DNA from: Tautonia rosea
GTDB lineage: Bacteria > Planctomycetota > Planctomycetia > Isosphaerales > Isosphaeraceae
Direction: 5' to 3'
Length of the DNA stretch: 64,000 bases
NCBI RefSeq assembly: GCF_012958305.1
Contig: NZ_JABBYO010000004.1
Coordinates: forward strand, 124,001-188,000
Shown: one piece after another, positions 8,846-22,599 of the stretch
Layout of the letters: each line of letters begins with the position of its first letter
Numbering within the stretch: the stretch's first letter is position 1
Translations under genes and position numbers: made by a program
Notes under the pieces: model-generated
What the model saw: the letters and a program-made list of their open reading frames with translations, nothing else
Database searches by the model: none
What the model was told of the DNA's origin: nothing

Positions 8846-9649
8846 ATGAGCCAATCCTTTCGACAGCGTCTCTGGGCCATTCTCGAAGTCGCCAGGCCGG
8901 GCGATCACGTCAGTCGTGGGTTCGACATCGTCTTGCTCTCCCTGATTGTCCTGAACATCCTGGCCGTGATCCTGGATTCGGTCCCCTCGATCAATCGCCG
9001 CGTCGGTCCGGCCCTCAACGCCTTCGAGTGGTTCTCTGTGGCGGTTTTCTCGGCCGAGTACCTCCTGCGCCTCTGGTCGGCTCCCGCCGACCCGCGCTTT
9101 GCCCAGCCGATCCGGGGCCGCCTGCGGTTCATGGTCACACCCCTGGCCCTGATCGACCTGATCGCCGTGCTGCCGGCCTATCTGCCACTGTTCGGCCTCG
9201 ACCTGCGATTCGTCCGCGCCTTGCGACTCCTGCGAATCTTCCGCGCCGCCAAGCTCGCTCGCTACATCTCCGCCCTCAGACTGTTTGGTGACGTAATCCG
9301 CGAGAAGCGAGAGGAACTAATTCTGACTACGTGCGTCTTTGGCCTGATGCTTTTGATTACGTCGTGCCTGATGTATTTTGCCGAGAACGAGGCCCAGCCC
9401 GAGGCGTTTTCCAGCATCCCGGCCGCGATGTGGTGGTCCGTCGTCACCCTGACAACCGTCGGCTACGGCGACATTCATCCGGTGACTTCGCTTGGCCGCC
9501 TGCTCGCCTCCTTCTCCGCCATCCTCGGCATCGGCTTCTTCGCCCTTCCCACCGCCATTCTCGGCTCCGGCTTCATCGAAGAAGTCGAGAAGCGCAAGAA
9601 ACACCATATCCGTACGTGCCCTTACTGCGGACGAGAGATCAGTAGGTAG
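8846..9649 (+). CDS. Voltage-gated potassium channel (six-helix Kv type)
   Basis: A 267-residue channel with helices S1-S6. S4 spans about residues 121-140 and carries regularly spaced arginines (RFVRALRLLRIFR). The selectivity filter TTVGYGD is at residues 203-209. Bacterial Kv channels of this type assemble as tetramers in the inner membrane and pass K+. The short C-terminal tail contains CPYCGRE at 258-264, a lone CxxC pair of the zinc-ribbon kind. The gene is convergent with cstA. No regulator is adjacent. Confidence 0.94.
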   Translation: MSQSFRQRLWAILEVARPGDHVSRGFDIVLLSLIVLNILAVILDSVPSINRRVGPALNAFEWFSVAVFSAEYLLRLWSAPADPRFAQPIRGRLRFMVTPLALIDLIAVLPAYLPLFGLDLRFVRALRLLRIFRAAKLARYISALRLFGDVIREKREELILTTCVFGLMLLITSCLMYFAENEAQPEAFSSIPAAMWWSVVTLTTVGYGDIHPVTSLGRLLASFSAILGIGFFALPTAILGSGFIEEVEKRKKHHIRTCPYCGREISR

Positions 9650-9806
9650 TAGGCAGCGGGCAAGACAAAGAGGAGGAACGGAGAAGAGAGAGACTGTCTC
9701 GACGGAAATGGACACTCCGATCCGTAAGGCCCTCCATGACTTGGAGAAGCCCGTTGGCCGCTGCCTACCGCCCTCTGCTCGTTGGCGTCCGACAGCCGTC
9801 CACTGC

Positions 9807-11828
9807 CTACTGCCCGCTGCCGACTGCGATCCTCGCCGCGGCGTTCGAGCGCGACAGGGCGACCGGCTCGGGAGCGATCAGTTGCTCCAACACCCCTCGA
9901 ATCCGGGGCCAGAGCAAGGCCGCCTCAACCACGAGCCACGCTTCCAGCACGATCGTCACCAGCCCGATCCCGAGTAAAATCCACTGGCGATCCGCCAGCC
10001 AGCTTCCTCCTGGGCCGGGGGCATCGATGAAGATTTGCCAGAGCATCGCCCAGGCCGGCAGAATCAGCATGAAGACGAGCGGGCCGATCAGGAACCAGTT
10101 CGGCAAGCCTCGCCTCCTGAGATAAAAGGCGATCACCAGGAACGACAACCCCCCGAGCAACTGGTTCGTCGCCCCGAACAGAGGCCAGAGAATCAACCCC
10201 CCCTGCCCCGCGGTCTGCCAGCTCCACGCGTCTCCTGCTTTCGGAAACGCCGCCAACGCCCCGGCCAGCACCACGGCGAAAATCGTCGCTCCGTGCTTGT
10301 TCGCCAGCCAGGTGAGCGGATTGCCCGAAAGCCCGATCGGCTGCCCTTGGAACAGGCCGTCGCCCGCCCTGGCCTCCTCCTCATCTCGTCGGCTGAGGCT
10401 CAACAAGGCCGCGGCCAGTTCTTGCACGACGTAGCGTTGAAGGCGGCAAGCCGTATCCAGCGTCGTCCCCGCGAACGAGGCGACCAGCACTCCCATCAAG
10501 GCCACCGATACCCCCGTCGGCATTCCCATCGCCCGCAGGAAATTCGCCGAGCCATCCACGAACGCCGCCACCGTCGAGGCCAACCCCTGCGACGCATTCC
10601 ACGACCCATATCGCGCCTGGAAGGCCTCGCGACCGAGCAAGGTCGTCCCCCCTTCGCCCGCCACGCCCAGGCCAAGCCCGGCCACACAGGCCAGGATCAC
10701 CAGCGTCGCCAGGAACCCCTCGGTCAGCATCCCGCCGTAGCCGACGAATCGGGCATCAGGCTCTCGACTGATCTGCTTGCTCGACGTCCCGCTGCTCACC
10801 AGGCAGTGAAACCCGCTGATCGCTCCGCAAGCGATCGTCACGAACAAAAACGGGATCATCAACGGTGCATCGGTCGGGTTGAAATCGATCGCCGGAGCGG
10901 CAATCGCCAGTTCGGGCCGTCCCAGGTCGCCGACCGGCGCCCCTCCCGCCACCGCGGCCACGGCCAGGCCGACGACGATCAACCCCAGGGCGCTGATCAA
11001 TTGCAATGAGTTGATGTAATCCCTCGGCTGCAACAAGACCCAGACCGGCAACACCGAAGCCACATACGAGTAAATCAGCAACACCGCCACCCAGACGATG
11101 ATCGGCCAGGAGGCCAGCGTGGTATTGAACGTGTGCAGGGTCGTTTCGATCCAGCCGATTCCCCCCGCCAGCCACTCCGGCAACCCGGCCATCGCCGCGA
11201 CCGGCGTGTTCTGATCGCCGAAGATCACCGACAGGTACATCAATCCCAACGCCACGAGCGACGGCACCGCCAGCTTCGCCCCCCGGCGGTGCAGCCAGAC
11301 GCCAATCCCCACGGCAATCGGAATCTGCACGAGGCACGGGAAGATCGACGCCGGAAACTGCCGGAAGACCGCCGCGATCACCAGGCCGAAGATGGCCAGC
11401 ACGATCGTCAACGCCATGAACAGGATCAGCAAGAACAGGATCCGGGCCCGCCGGTTGATCAACCGTCCGGCAATGTCCCCCACCGTCTGCCCGTTGTTCC
11501 GGATCGAAACGACGAGCGCTCCGAAGTCGTGCACCGCCCCGATGAAGATCGACCCCAGCAAGACCCAGATTAAGGCCGGGACCCACCCCCACATCACCGC
11601 GATTGCCGGCCCGACGATCGGTCCCGTACCGGCGATCGACGTGAAGTGATGGCCGAAGACGACCGGCTTTGACGTGGGCACATAGTCGGCATCGTCTCTC
11701 AGGCGGTGCGACGGGCAAACATAGTCGGCTGAGAGCCTGAAGATGGTGCTGCCGAGCCATCGGCCATAGGTGTGATACGCCACCAGAAAAGCCACACCCG
11801 CACCCAGGGCGATCAAGAGCGTCTGCAT
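9807..11828 (-). CDS. cstA: Carbon starvation protein CstA (peptide/pyruvate transporter family)
   Basis: A large polytopic inner-membrane protein of 673 residues with the CstA signature PVVFGHHFTSIAGTGPIVGPAIAV near residues 55-80 and a long run of hydrophobic helices. CstA relatives transport peptides or pyruvate during carbon limitation. The ATG at 11828 begins directly at the first helix (MQTLLIALGAGVAFLVAY); an upstream in-frame codon at 11906 adds an Arg-rich segment without family support. The last codons and the stop fall in a short GGCAG-rich simple repeat, so the natural C-terminus may once have been elsewhere. No two-component system or CsrA gene is adjacent. Confidence 0.93.
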   Translation of the reverse strand: MQTLLIALGAGVAFLVAYHTYGRWLGSTIFRLSADYVCPSHRLRDDADYVPTSKPVVFGHHFTSIAGTGPIVGPAIAVMWGWVPALIWVLLGSIFIGAVHDFGALVVSIRNNGQTVGDIAGRLINRRARILFLLILFMALTIVLAIFGLVIAAVFRQFPASIFPCLVQIPIAVGIGVWLHRRGAKLAVPSLVALGLMYLSVIFGDQNTPVAAMAGLPEWLAGGIGWIETTLHTFNTTLASWPIIVWVAVLLIYSYVASVLPVWVLLQPRDYINSLQLISALGLIVVGLAVAAVAGGAPVGDLGRPELAIAAPAIDFNPTDAPLMIPFLFVTIACGAISGFHCLVSSGTSSKQISREPDARFVGYGGMLTEGFLATLVILACVAGLGLGVAGEGGTTLLGREAFQARYGSWNASQGLASTVAAFVDGSANFLRAMGMPTGVSVALMGVLVASFAGTTLDTACRLQRYVVQELAAALLSLSRRDEEEARAGDGLFQGQPIGLSGNPLTWLANKHGATIFAVVLAGALAAFPKAGDAWSWQTAGQGGLILWPLFGATNQLLGGLSFLVIAFYLRRRGLPNWFLIGPLVFMLILPAWAMLWQIFIDAPGPGGSWLADRQWILLGIGLVTIVLEAWLVVEAALLWPRIRGVLEQLIAPEPVALSRSNAAARIAVGSGQ

Positions 11829-12072
11829 ACATCGGTCCCATTCATGAGCACGGTCGACCCCGGATCGCCTCGCGGGCCGTCGGCCTTCGGGCGATGATCG
11901 TTCCAAGTCTACGGTGGGGCGCCCGCCTCATCAACCCTCGTCAATTTCACAAACACGCTCCCGAACCCCGCCTCTGCGAGCGGCTTGCGTCGGCTTGCTC
12001 GCTGGGTCATGCTGGCAGGCGTCGTACAGACCGGACGCGCCCGCCAGTTGAACACCTCATCGAGGCATTGTC

Positions 12073-13188
12073 ATGTTCCAGGCCCCGTATCGTGCCGCCG
12101 TCATCGGTCGAACCGGTCGAGGGAATTACGGTCATAACCTCGACCTCGCTTTCGCCGCCGAGCCGAAGCTCAAGCTCCTGGCCGTGGCCGACGAGGACGA
12201 AGCCGGCCGCGCCCAGGCCTCCGCCCGGCTCGGCGTCGAGCGTGCGTATGCCGATTACCGCGAGATGCTCGATCGCGAGCGCCCCGAGTTTGTCGCCGTC
12301 TGCCCCCGATGGCTCGACGGCCACCGCGACATGGTCATCGCCTGTGCCGAGGCCGGCGTCCGCGGCATCTTCCTCGAAAAACCAATGGCCCCCTCCCCGG
12401 CCGATTGCGACGCCATGCTCAACGCCTGCGATGCCGCTCATACGAAGATCAGCATGGCCTTCCAGTCGCGTGTCAGTCCCATTTTTCTACAAATTCAGAC
12501 ATTGATCGCCGAGGGCGCGATCGGCCCGGTTCTCGAAGTTCGAGGCCGAGGCAAGGAAGACCGCCGCGGCGGCGGTGAAGACCTCATGGTCCTCGGCTCT
12601 CACACAATGGACCTGTTTCGCGCTCTGCTCGGTGAAGCTTCCTGGTGCTTCGCCCGCGTATCCGATTCCGGCCAGCCGATCGGCACCGAGCAGATCCGCG
12701 ACGGCGCCGAAGGGATCGGCCCCCTCGCCGGTGATCGGATCGATGCCATGTATGGCTTCGAAACCACTCCCGTCGTGGCCCATTTCGCCACCAGTCGCCC
12801 TGCCCAGCCGGGCGATCGCTTCGACCTCCGAATCTTTGGCGAAACCGGCGCGATCGTCATGGGCTTCGGGTGGCTCCCTGCTGCCTATCTTGTCCGCGAT
12901 CCCCGGTGGTATGCCGCTCCCGATCGTTCCTCCTGGGAACGGATCACCAGCGCCGGCCTCAGCCAGCCCGAACCGCTCGAAGACGGCGGCCTGAACGCCG
13001 GGAATCGCCAGATCGTCGCCGACCTGATCGCCGCTGTCGAATCCGATCGTGCTCCGATCGTCTCCGGTGCCGATGGCCGTGCATCGATCGAGATGATCCT
13101 CGCCACCTATGCGTCTCAACGGGCCGGAGCCCCGGTTTCCCTGCCGTTGGCCGATCGGAACCACCCGCTCGCTGGGTTTGGTTCCTAG
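12073..13188 (+). CDS. Gfo/Idh/MocA-family oxidoreductase
   Basis: A 371-residue NAD(P)-dependent dehydrogenase of the sugar/inositol type. The N-terminal Rossmann strand is AAVIGRTGRGNYGHN, a variant of the usual GxGxxG loop. It is followed by VADEDEAGRA, then the conserved FLEKPMAPS (catalytic Lys of the EKP motif) near residue 100. The C-terminal half has the alpha/beta substrate domain, with GSHTMDLFR in the usual place of the catalytic His region. GAGG lies seven bases before the ATG. No neighbour suggests the sugar substrate. These enzymes are strongly expanded in planctomycetes. Confidence 0.92.
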   Translation: MFQAPYRAAVIGRTGRGNYGHNLDLAFAAEPKLKLLAVADEDEAGRAQASARLGVERAYADYREMLDRERPEFVAVCPRWLDGHRDMVIACAEAGVRGIFLEKPMAPSPADCDAMLNACDAAHTKISMAFQSRVSPIFLQIQTLIAEGAIGPVLEVRGRGKEDRRGGGEDLMVLGSHTMDLFRALLGEASWCFARVSDSGQPIGTEQIRDGAEGIGPLAGDRIDAMYGFETTPVVAHFATSRPAQPGDRFDLRIFGETGAIVMGFGWLPAAYLVRDPRWYAAPDRSSWERITSAGLSQPEPLEDGGLNAGNRQIVADLIAAVESDRAPIVSGADGRASIEMILATYASQRAGAPVSLPLADRNHPLAGFGS

Positions 13189-13477
13189 CACGCACCCATC
13201 GGCTTCCTTCTCGAAAAAATCCCTTCGCGGCGCGTTAGGCTATTGACGAAGCCGCTGATGTCCGAGTGTAGTATTGGAATCTCGAATACCGTTCCCCCCG
13301 ATGGCGTGCGAGGCGATCGGGGTCAGATGGCCTTCGACTTTGGGGCCATGGCGCGGGCATTCCGGAGACAGCGGAGGCGGCCTCGGTTGGGCCGCCCCGA
13401 CGATTTGAACATCTGGCCGCGGTTCTGTCTGACTGGCATCGACAGGGCCGCCACTCGATCGAGGTTCCCCCACGGCG

Positions 13478-14479
13478 ATGCAGTTCGAGGCGCTCAAAAT
13501 CTTCTGTGATGTCGTGCGCCGGGCGAGTTTCTCGCGTGGTGCCGCCGAGAACGGCATCTCGCAGTCGACGGCGAGCCAGGCCGTGCATAACCTCGAGGAG
13601 CGTCTCGGCGTCAAGCTGATCGACCGCTCCAAGCGTCCCTTGATTCCGACACCTTACGGCCAGATGTACTACGAAGGGTGTCGTGAACTGGTTGAGCGGT
13701 ATCAGGATGTGGAACGTCGGGTCCGAGCGCTCGGTCGGGCCGATCAAATTGAAGGGACCGTCCGGATCGTGGCGATCTACTCGGTCGGCCTCGGTCAGCT
13801 CACCCGCCACATCACCGAATTTCGCGCCCGACACCCCCTGGCCGACTGCCGCCTGGAGTGCATGCACCCCAGCGAGGTCGTCGATCGGGTTCGTACCGGT
13901 CGCGCCGATCTGGGCATCGTCTCGTTCCCGAAAAAGTGGCCCGGAATTGACGTGGTCGCCTGGCGAGACGAAGAAATGGTCGTGGCCGCTCCTCCCGGGC
14001 ATCCCCTGGCCGATCCCGAGGGGATCAGCGTGGGGCGGCTCGACGGGGCTCGCTTCGTTCATTACGATTCCGAACTGCCGATCCGACGCGCGATCGACCG
14101 CCATTTGAAGCGTCGCGGTGTTCAGGTTGAACCTGGCCTGGCCTTTGACAGCATCGAGAACATCAAGCGCGCTGTCGAGGTGGGCGCCGGGGTGGCCCTC
14201 TTGCCTCGAACGACCCTGGAGCGCGAGGTCGCTTCAGGAAGTCTCGTCGCAATCCCAATCACCGATCACCCCCTGAGCCGTCCCCTGGCGATCGTCCACC
14301 GGGGCGAAGCCACCCTGGGCCTGGCCGGGGCTCGGTTCCTCGAAACCTTGCGAGACGGTTCCACAACCGAGGACGGGACGACTGCCGCGTCGTCCCCCGC
14401 CCCCTCGGCCTCCGAGCCGAAACCGAACGGCCGGGGCGCCTCCCGAAGTGGCCGGACCCCCGCCGTCAAGAAAACCTGA
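13478..14479 (+). CDS. LysR-family transcriptional regulator
   Basis: A 333-residue LysR regulator. The winged helix-turn-helix covers residues 1-60 (FCDVVRRASFSRGAAENGISQSTASQAVHNLEERLG), followed by a linker helix and a periplasmic-binding-protein-like effector domain (residues 90-295). The last 40 residues are a low-complexity Ser/Pro/Lys tail ending in lysines. It reads in the same direction as gltB, 129 bases upstream. In Bacillus the LysR protein GltC next to gltAB activates it, so a similar role here is reasonable inference; no binding site was confirmed. Confidence 0.93.
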   Translation: MQFEALKIFCDVVRRASFSRGAAENGISQSTASQAVHNLEERLGVKLIDRSKRPLIPTPYGQMYYEGCRELVERYQDVERRVRALGRADQIEGTVRIVAIYSVGLGQLTRHITEFRARHPLADCRLECMHPSEVVDRVRTGRADLGIVSFPKKWPGIDVVAWRDEEMVVAAPPGHPLADPEGISVGRLDGARFVHYDSELPIRRAIDRHLKRRGVQVEPGLAFDSIENIKRAVEVGAGVALLPRTTLEREVASGSLVAIPITDHPLSRPLAIVHRGEATLGLAGARFLETLRDGSTTEDGTTAASSPAPSASEPKPNGRGASRSGRTPAVKKT

Positions 14480-14507
14480 TTGAGCTGCTGGTGTATCGGC
14501 CCGAGGT

Positions 14508-14532
14508 TCGGGGCCGGGCACCGGCCCCCGAG
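14508..14532 (+). terminator. GC-rich hairpin between the LysR gene and gltB
   Basis: TCGGGGCCGG and CCGGCCCCCGA pair over about 10 bp with one bulged C and a three-base loop, 28 bases after the regulator stop. It could end the regulator transcript or attenuate read-through into gltB. There is no T-run. Confidence 0.4.
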
Positions 14533-14608
14533 GTCCGCACGTCGCGGACCCGATCGGTGGGCCGGCGCTTCCCGAACCGGAGCCGTCTGTCTGGAGGGAG
14601 CAAACCTG

Positions 14609-19454
<4,846 letters not shown>

Positions 19455-19462
<8 letters not shown>

Positions 19463-20933
19463 GCCCACCGGATTCATGGAACTCCCCCGACGCGCCGCCG
19501 GTTACCGGCCCATCGAGGAACGCCGCAAGGACTATAAAGAAGTCTTCACCAGCCTCCCCGTCGTTGAGCTGCAAAACCAGGGGGCCCGCTGCATGGACTG
19601 CGGCATCCCCTTCTGCCACCAGGGATGCCCGCTCGGCAATCTCATTCCCGACTGGAACGACCTCGTCTACCGCGACCAGTGGCGTGAGGCCCTCGACCGC
19701 CTGCACCTGACCAACAACTTCCCTGAGTTCACCGGCACGCTTTGCCCCGCCCCGTGCGAGGCAAGCTGCGTCCTCGGCATCAACGACGACCCCGTCACCA
19801 TCAAGCAGATCGAGCTGGCCATCGTCGACCGCGGCTGGGCCGAGGGCTGGATCGCCCCCATGCCCCCAAAGGTCAAGACCGGGAAGAAGGTCGCCGTCAT
19901 CGGCTCCGGCCCTGCCGGCCTGGCCGCCGCCCAGCAGCTCGCCCGCGCCGGTCACGACGTCACCGTTTTCGAACGCGACGAACGCATCGGCGGCCTCCTC
20001 CGCTACGGAATCCCTGACTTCAAGATGGAGAAGTGGCGGATCGACCTTCGCCTCAAGCAAATGGAGGCCGAGGGCGTCACCTTCCGTCCCGGCGTGAACA
20101 TCGGCGTCGATGTCGATCCCCAGCAGATCCTCGCCGACTACGACGCTGTCTGCCTCTGCTGCGGCGCCACTCAGGCTCGTGACCTCCCCATCGAGGGCCG
20201 CGACTTCAAGGGCATTCACTTCGCCATGGATTTCCTCCCGGCCCAGAACAAACGCGTGGCCGGCGACCCGGTTTCCGATGACCCGACCTTGAACGCCAAG
20301 GGTAAGCACGTCGTCATCATTGGCGGCGGTGATACCGGAGCCGACTGCCTCGGCACCGTCCACCGTCACGGGTGTGCCAGCGTCCACCAGTTCGAGATCG
20401 TCCCCCGTCCCCCCGACTCGCGCGATCCGAACAACCCCTGGCCGCAGTGGTGGAACACCTTCAAGACCTCCAGCGCCCACGAGGAAGGCGGTGGCCGCGA
20501 GTACTCGATCAGCACCGTCCGCTTCCGAGGAGAAAACGGTCACGTCACCGCGCTCGAAACCGTCCAGGTCGAACTGAAGCGCAACGGCAACCGCATGACC
20601 TTCGACCCCGTTCCCGGCACCGAGAAGGTCTACCCAGCCGATCTCGTCTTGCTGGCGATGGGCTTTGTCGGCCCTGAACGCAATAAGCTGATTGAAGGCT
20701 TCGGCGTCGAACTCGACGAGCGCGGCAACGTCAAGGCCGACCCCGATACCAAGCGCACCAACGTCCCCAAGGTATACACCGCCGGCGACATGACCCGCGG
20801 CCAGAGCCTCATCGTCTGGGCCATCGCCGAAGGACGCCACGCCGCCCAGGCCATCGACTGCGACCTGATGGGATGCTCCGACTTGCCCCGACCCCTGGAG
20901 CACGAAAATTACATGCGGCCCTTTGCCGTCTGA
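19455..20933 (+). CDS. gltD: Glutamate synthase (NADPH) small subunit
   Basis: GltD of 492 residues, the beta subunit that takes electrons from NADPH through FAD and passes them to GltB. The N-terminal ferredoxin-like part holds cysteines in [17 protein letters not shown] and CPAPCEASC for two [4Fe-4S] clusters. The FAD-binding Rossmann motif [21 protein letters not shown] is at about residues 150-170 and the NAD(P)H motif [15 protein letters not shown] at about residues 285-300. It starts inside the end of gltB (8-base overlap). A strong hairpin follows the stop. Confidence 0.97.
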
Positions 20934-20968
20934 CGATTCTCAATCAATAACTGGCCGCTCGCCACAAG

Positions 20969-21005
20969 AAGGCCCCGAACGCGCACATCGCGCCTTCGGG
21001 GCCTT
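20969..21005. terminator. Hairpin terminator after gltD
   Basis: An 11-bp perfect stem, AAGGCCCCGAA with TTCGGGGCCTT, and a 15-base loop. It lies between the convergent gltD and HD-nuclease genes and ends in a short T stretch on the gltD side. Confidence 0.72.
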
Positions 21006-21040
21006 TGGCGTTGATCTGATGTCATCGAGAAAAGAAGAAA

Positions 21041-22090
21041 TCAGAAGGGCGGTTGGTCTTGATCTGGAGGAGGTAACGGAGTGCCCCGGTAGAAGCGTTG
21101 ATTCTCCGCTGCCCAAACTTTTTTGGTAAACAGGTCGTCGCCATTCTCGGCCCGAAGTGCCTTGGCCACGGCATTGAATTTCGCGTCCAGCTCGTCGGCA
21201 TAATGCAAAATCATCGCTTCTAGCGTTGCCGGAGGCTTCGGCGATCCAAACTCGGTCTTGCCGTGGTGGGCAAGGATCGCGTGTTCGAGCAGCAACAGCG
21301 TCTCGACCGGAAAATCCCCGATCTCCCGCGCCGTGTCCCGCACGAGATCGCGTCCCATGAGGATATGCCCGATCAAATTCCCTTCAGTCGTGTACTTCGC
21401 CTCGATCGGGTGATATTCCAGCTCTCTCAGTTTGCCGATGTCGTGGAGAATGGCCGCAGCAACAATCACGTCTCGGTTCAAGGGTGGGTTCAGCTCGTCG
21501 TAATACCGCCCGTAATGCTCGGCCAGCATGATACTGACCCGCGTCACGCTCCAGAGGTGCTCGACCAGCCCTCCGGTCACGTTGTGGTGCATGTGAGAGG
21601 CGGCGGGCATCAGCTCCAACTGCTTCGCGTGCCCTTCGAGAATGCGCCGGACCAGTTCCGAAAGTTTCTCATCTTCAATGTAGCGCCCCACGAATTCGAG
21701 AATCTTCCCCAGCCGATCCCCACTAGGAAACTTGGATCGTTCGACCAGGTCACCGTAATCGAACCCGTCGGCTTCATCGTCAGGCCCGCCGGCGGGCCGC
21801 AGGTCGATCAGCTTCAGTTGCAAGCCGTACTTGGCGTTGAACTCGCCCCGCGCCCGGATGCGATACGCCAGCCCATCGGTCCATCCGTCCGACTGCTTCA
21901 GCAAGCGGTGATCGGCCCACAAGGGGGCCTCGACCGTCTGATCCCGGTCGCGGAAGTAGCATTTCACAAAGGGTTCGTTCTTCTTCGTCGTCCCCTTGTC
22001 ACGACTCACCAGCACGGCGAAGCACTCGGCCTCCTGGCCGTCTTGAAAGTCGCCGAGCCGGATCACCGAGCTTTCGATTCCGCTGGCCAT
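21041..22090 (-). CDS. YhaM-like 3'-5' exoribonuclease (OB fold plus HD domain)
   Basis: A 349-residue protein with an N-terminal OB-fold (residues 15-105, nucleic-acid binding, KCYFRDRDQTVEAPLW) and a metal-dependent HD phosphohydrolase domain. The HD motif is VAAAILHDIGKLRE near residue 215, with a preceding conserved HHNVTGGLVEH and a following HAILAHHG. This is the domain order of the Bacillus RNase YhaM. Planctomycete members are usually annotated as HD-domain or OB-fold nucleic-acid-binding proteins. It stands alone, convergent with gltD. Confidence 0.88.
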   Translation of the reverse strand: MASGIESSVIRLGDFQDGQEAECFAVLVSRDKGTTKKNEPFVKCYFRDRDQTVEAPLWADHRLLKQSDGWTDGLAYRIRARGEFNAKYGLQLKLIDLRPAGGPDDEADGFDYGDLVERSKFPSGDRLGKILEFVGRYIEDEKLSELVRRILEGHAKQLELMPAASHMHHNVTGGLVEHLWSVTRVSIMLAEHYGRYYDELNPPLNRDVIVAAAILHDIGKLRELEYHPIEAKYTTEGNLIGHILMGRDLVRDTAREIGDFPVETLLLLEHAILAHHGKTEFGSPKPPATLEAMILHYADELDAKFNAVAKALRAENGDDLFTKKVWAAENQRFYRGTPLPPPDQDQPPF

Positions 22091-22599
22091 GGTGTACGTC
22101 GCTCCCCCTCGGGGCTAAGGGTGCCGGGTGCGAGGGTCGATCGCGCTAGGTCCAAAGCGCACGTCTCTCTCAATATGCCATCTCCTCTACATCGGCTCGG
22201 AGACAGCCCATTCTGAAGCGTATCATCTGTCGAGTATGATGCAAATTGATACACTGAGTGTTTGTTGATTGCAACCTGACCAAAAGATCACTATGTGGCG
22301 ATCGGGCATCGTGTCGCGTTGATCGTCGCGATGCGCACGGCCGTTGTCTTCGGAGCGAGCGACCGCAATCGGCCGCCAATCGGGAGACGCTTCCCGATTC
22401 TCAGGACCGATGATCGACTCTACGGGAATCGTGAGCGAGACCGACCGAATACTCGGTCTCTCGTCACGAACAGGTCCAGGAAGACGACCCCCCTCGGCGT
22501 CTCGGGGGGGGAACTGGCCCGGCGCGGTTGGGATCTCACGACGGGGTCCGATCGGGTCACGTTATCGTGTGCCATCGAGCGACGACACGGAGGTCGTGA
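22091..22599. other. Divergent intergenic region without a gene
   Basis: Separates the YhaM-like gene (minus) from the GH5 gene (plus). About 22200-22310 is noticeably AT-richer than its surroundings and probably holds promoters. No convincing small gene or RNA is seen. Confidence 0.5.
22246..22274 (-). promoter_or_regulatory. Candidate sigma70-type promoter for the YhaM-like gene
   Basis: On the minus strand TTGCAA and TATCAA are separated by 17 bases, about 155 bases upstream of the start codon in an AT-rich patch. The match is moderate and untested. Confidence 0.35.

Noticed and set aside
13243-13274. TTGACG with TAGTAT as a promoter for the LysR gene
   Set aside because: The gap of 20 bases is too long for a confident call and other spacings give poor -10 boxes.
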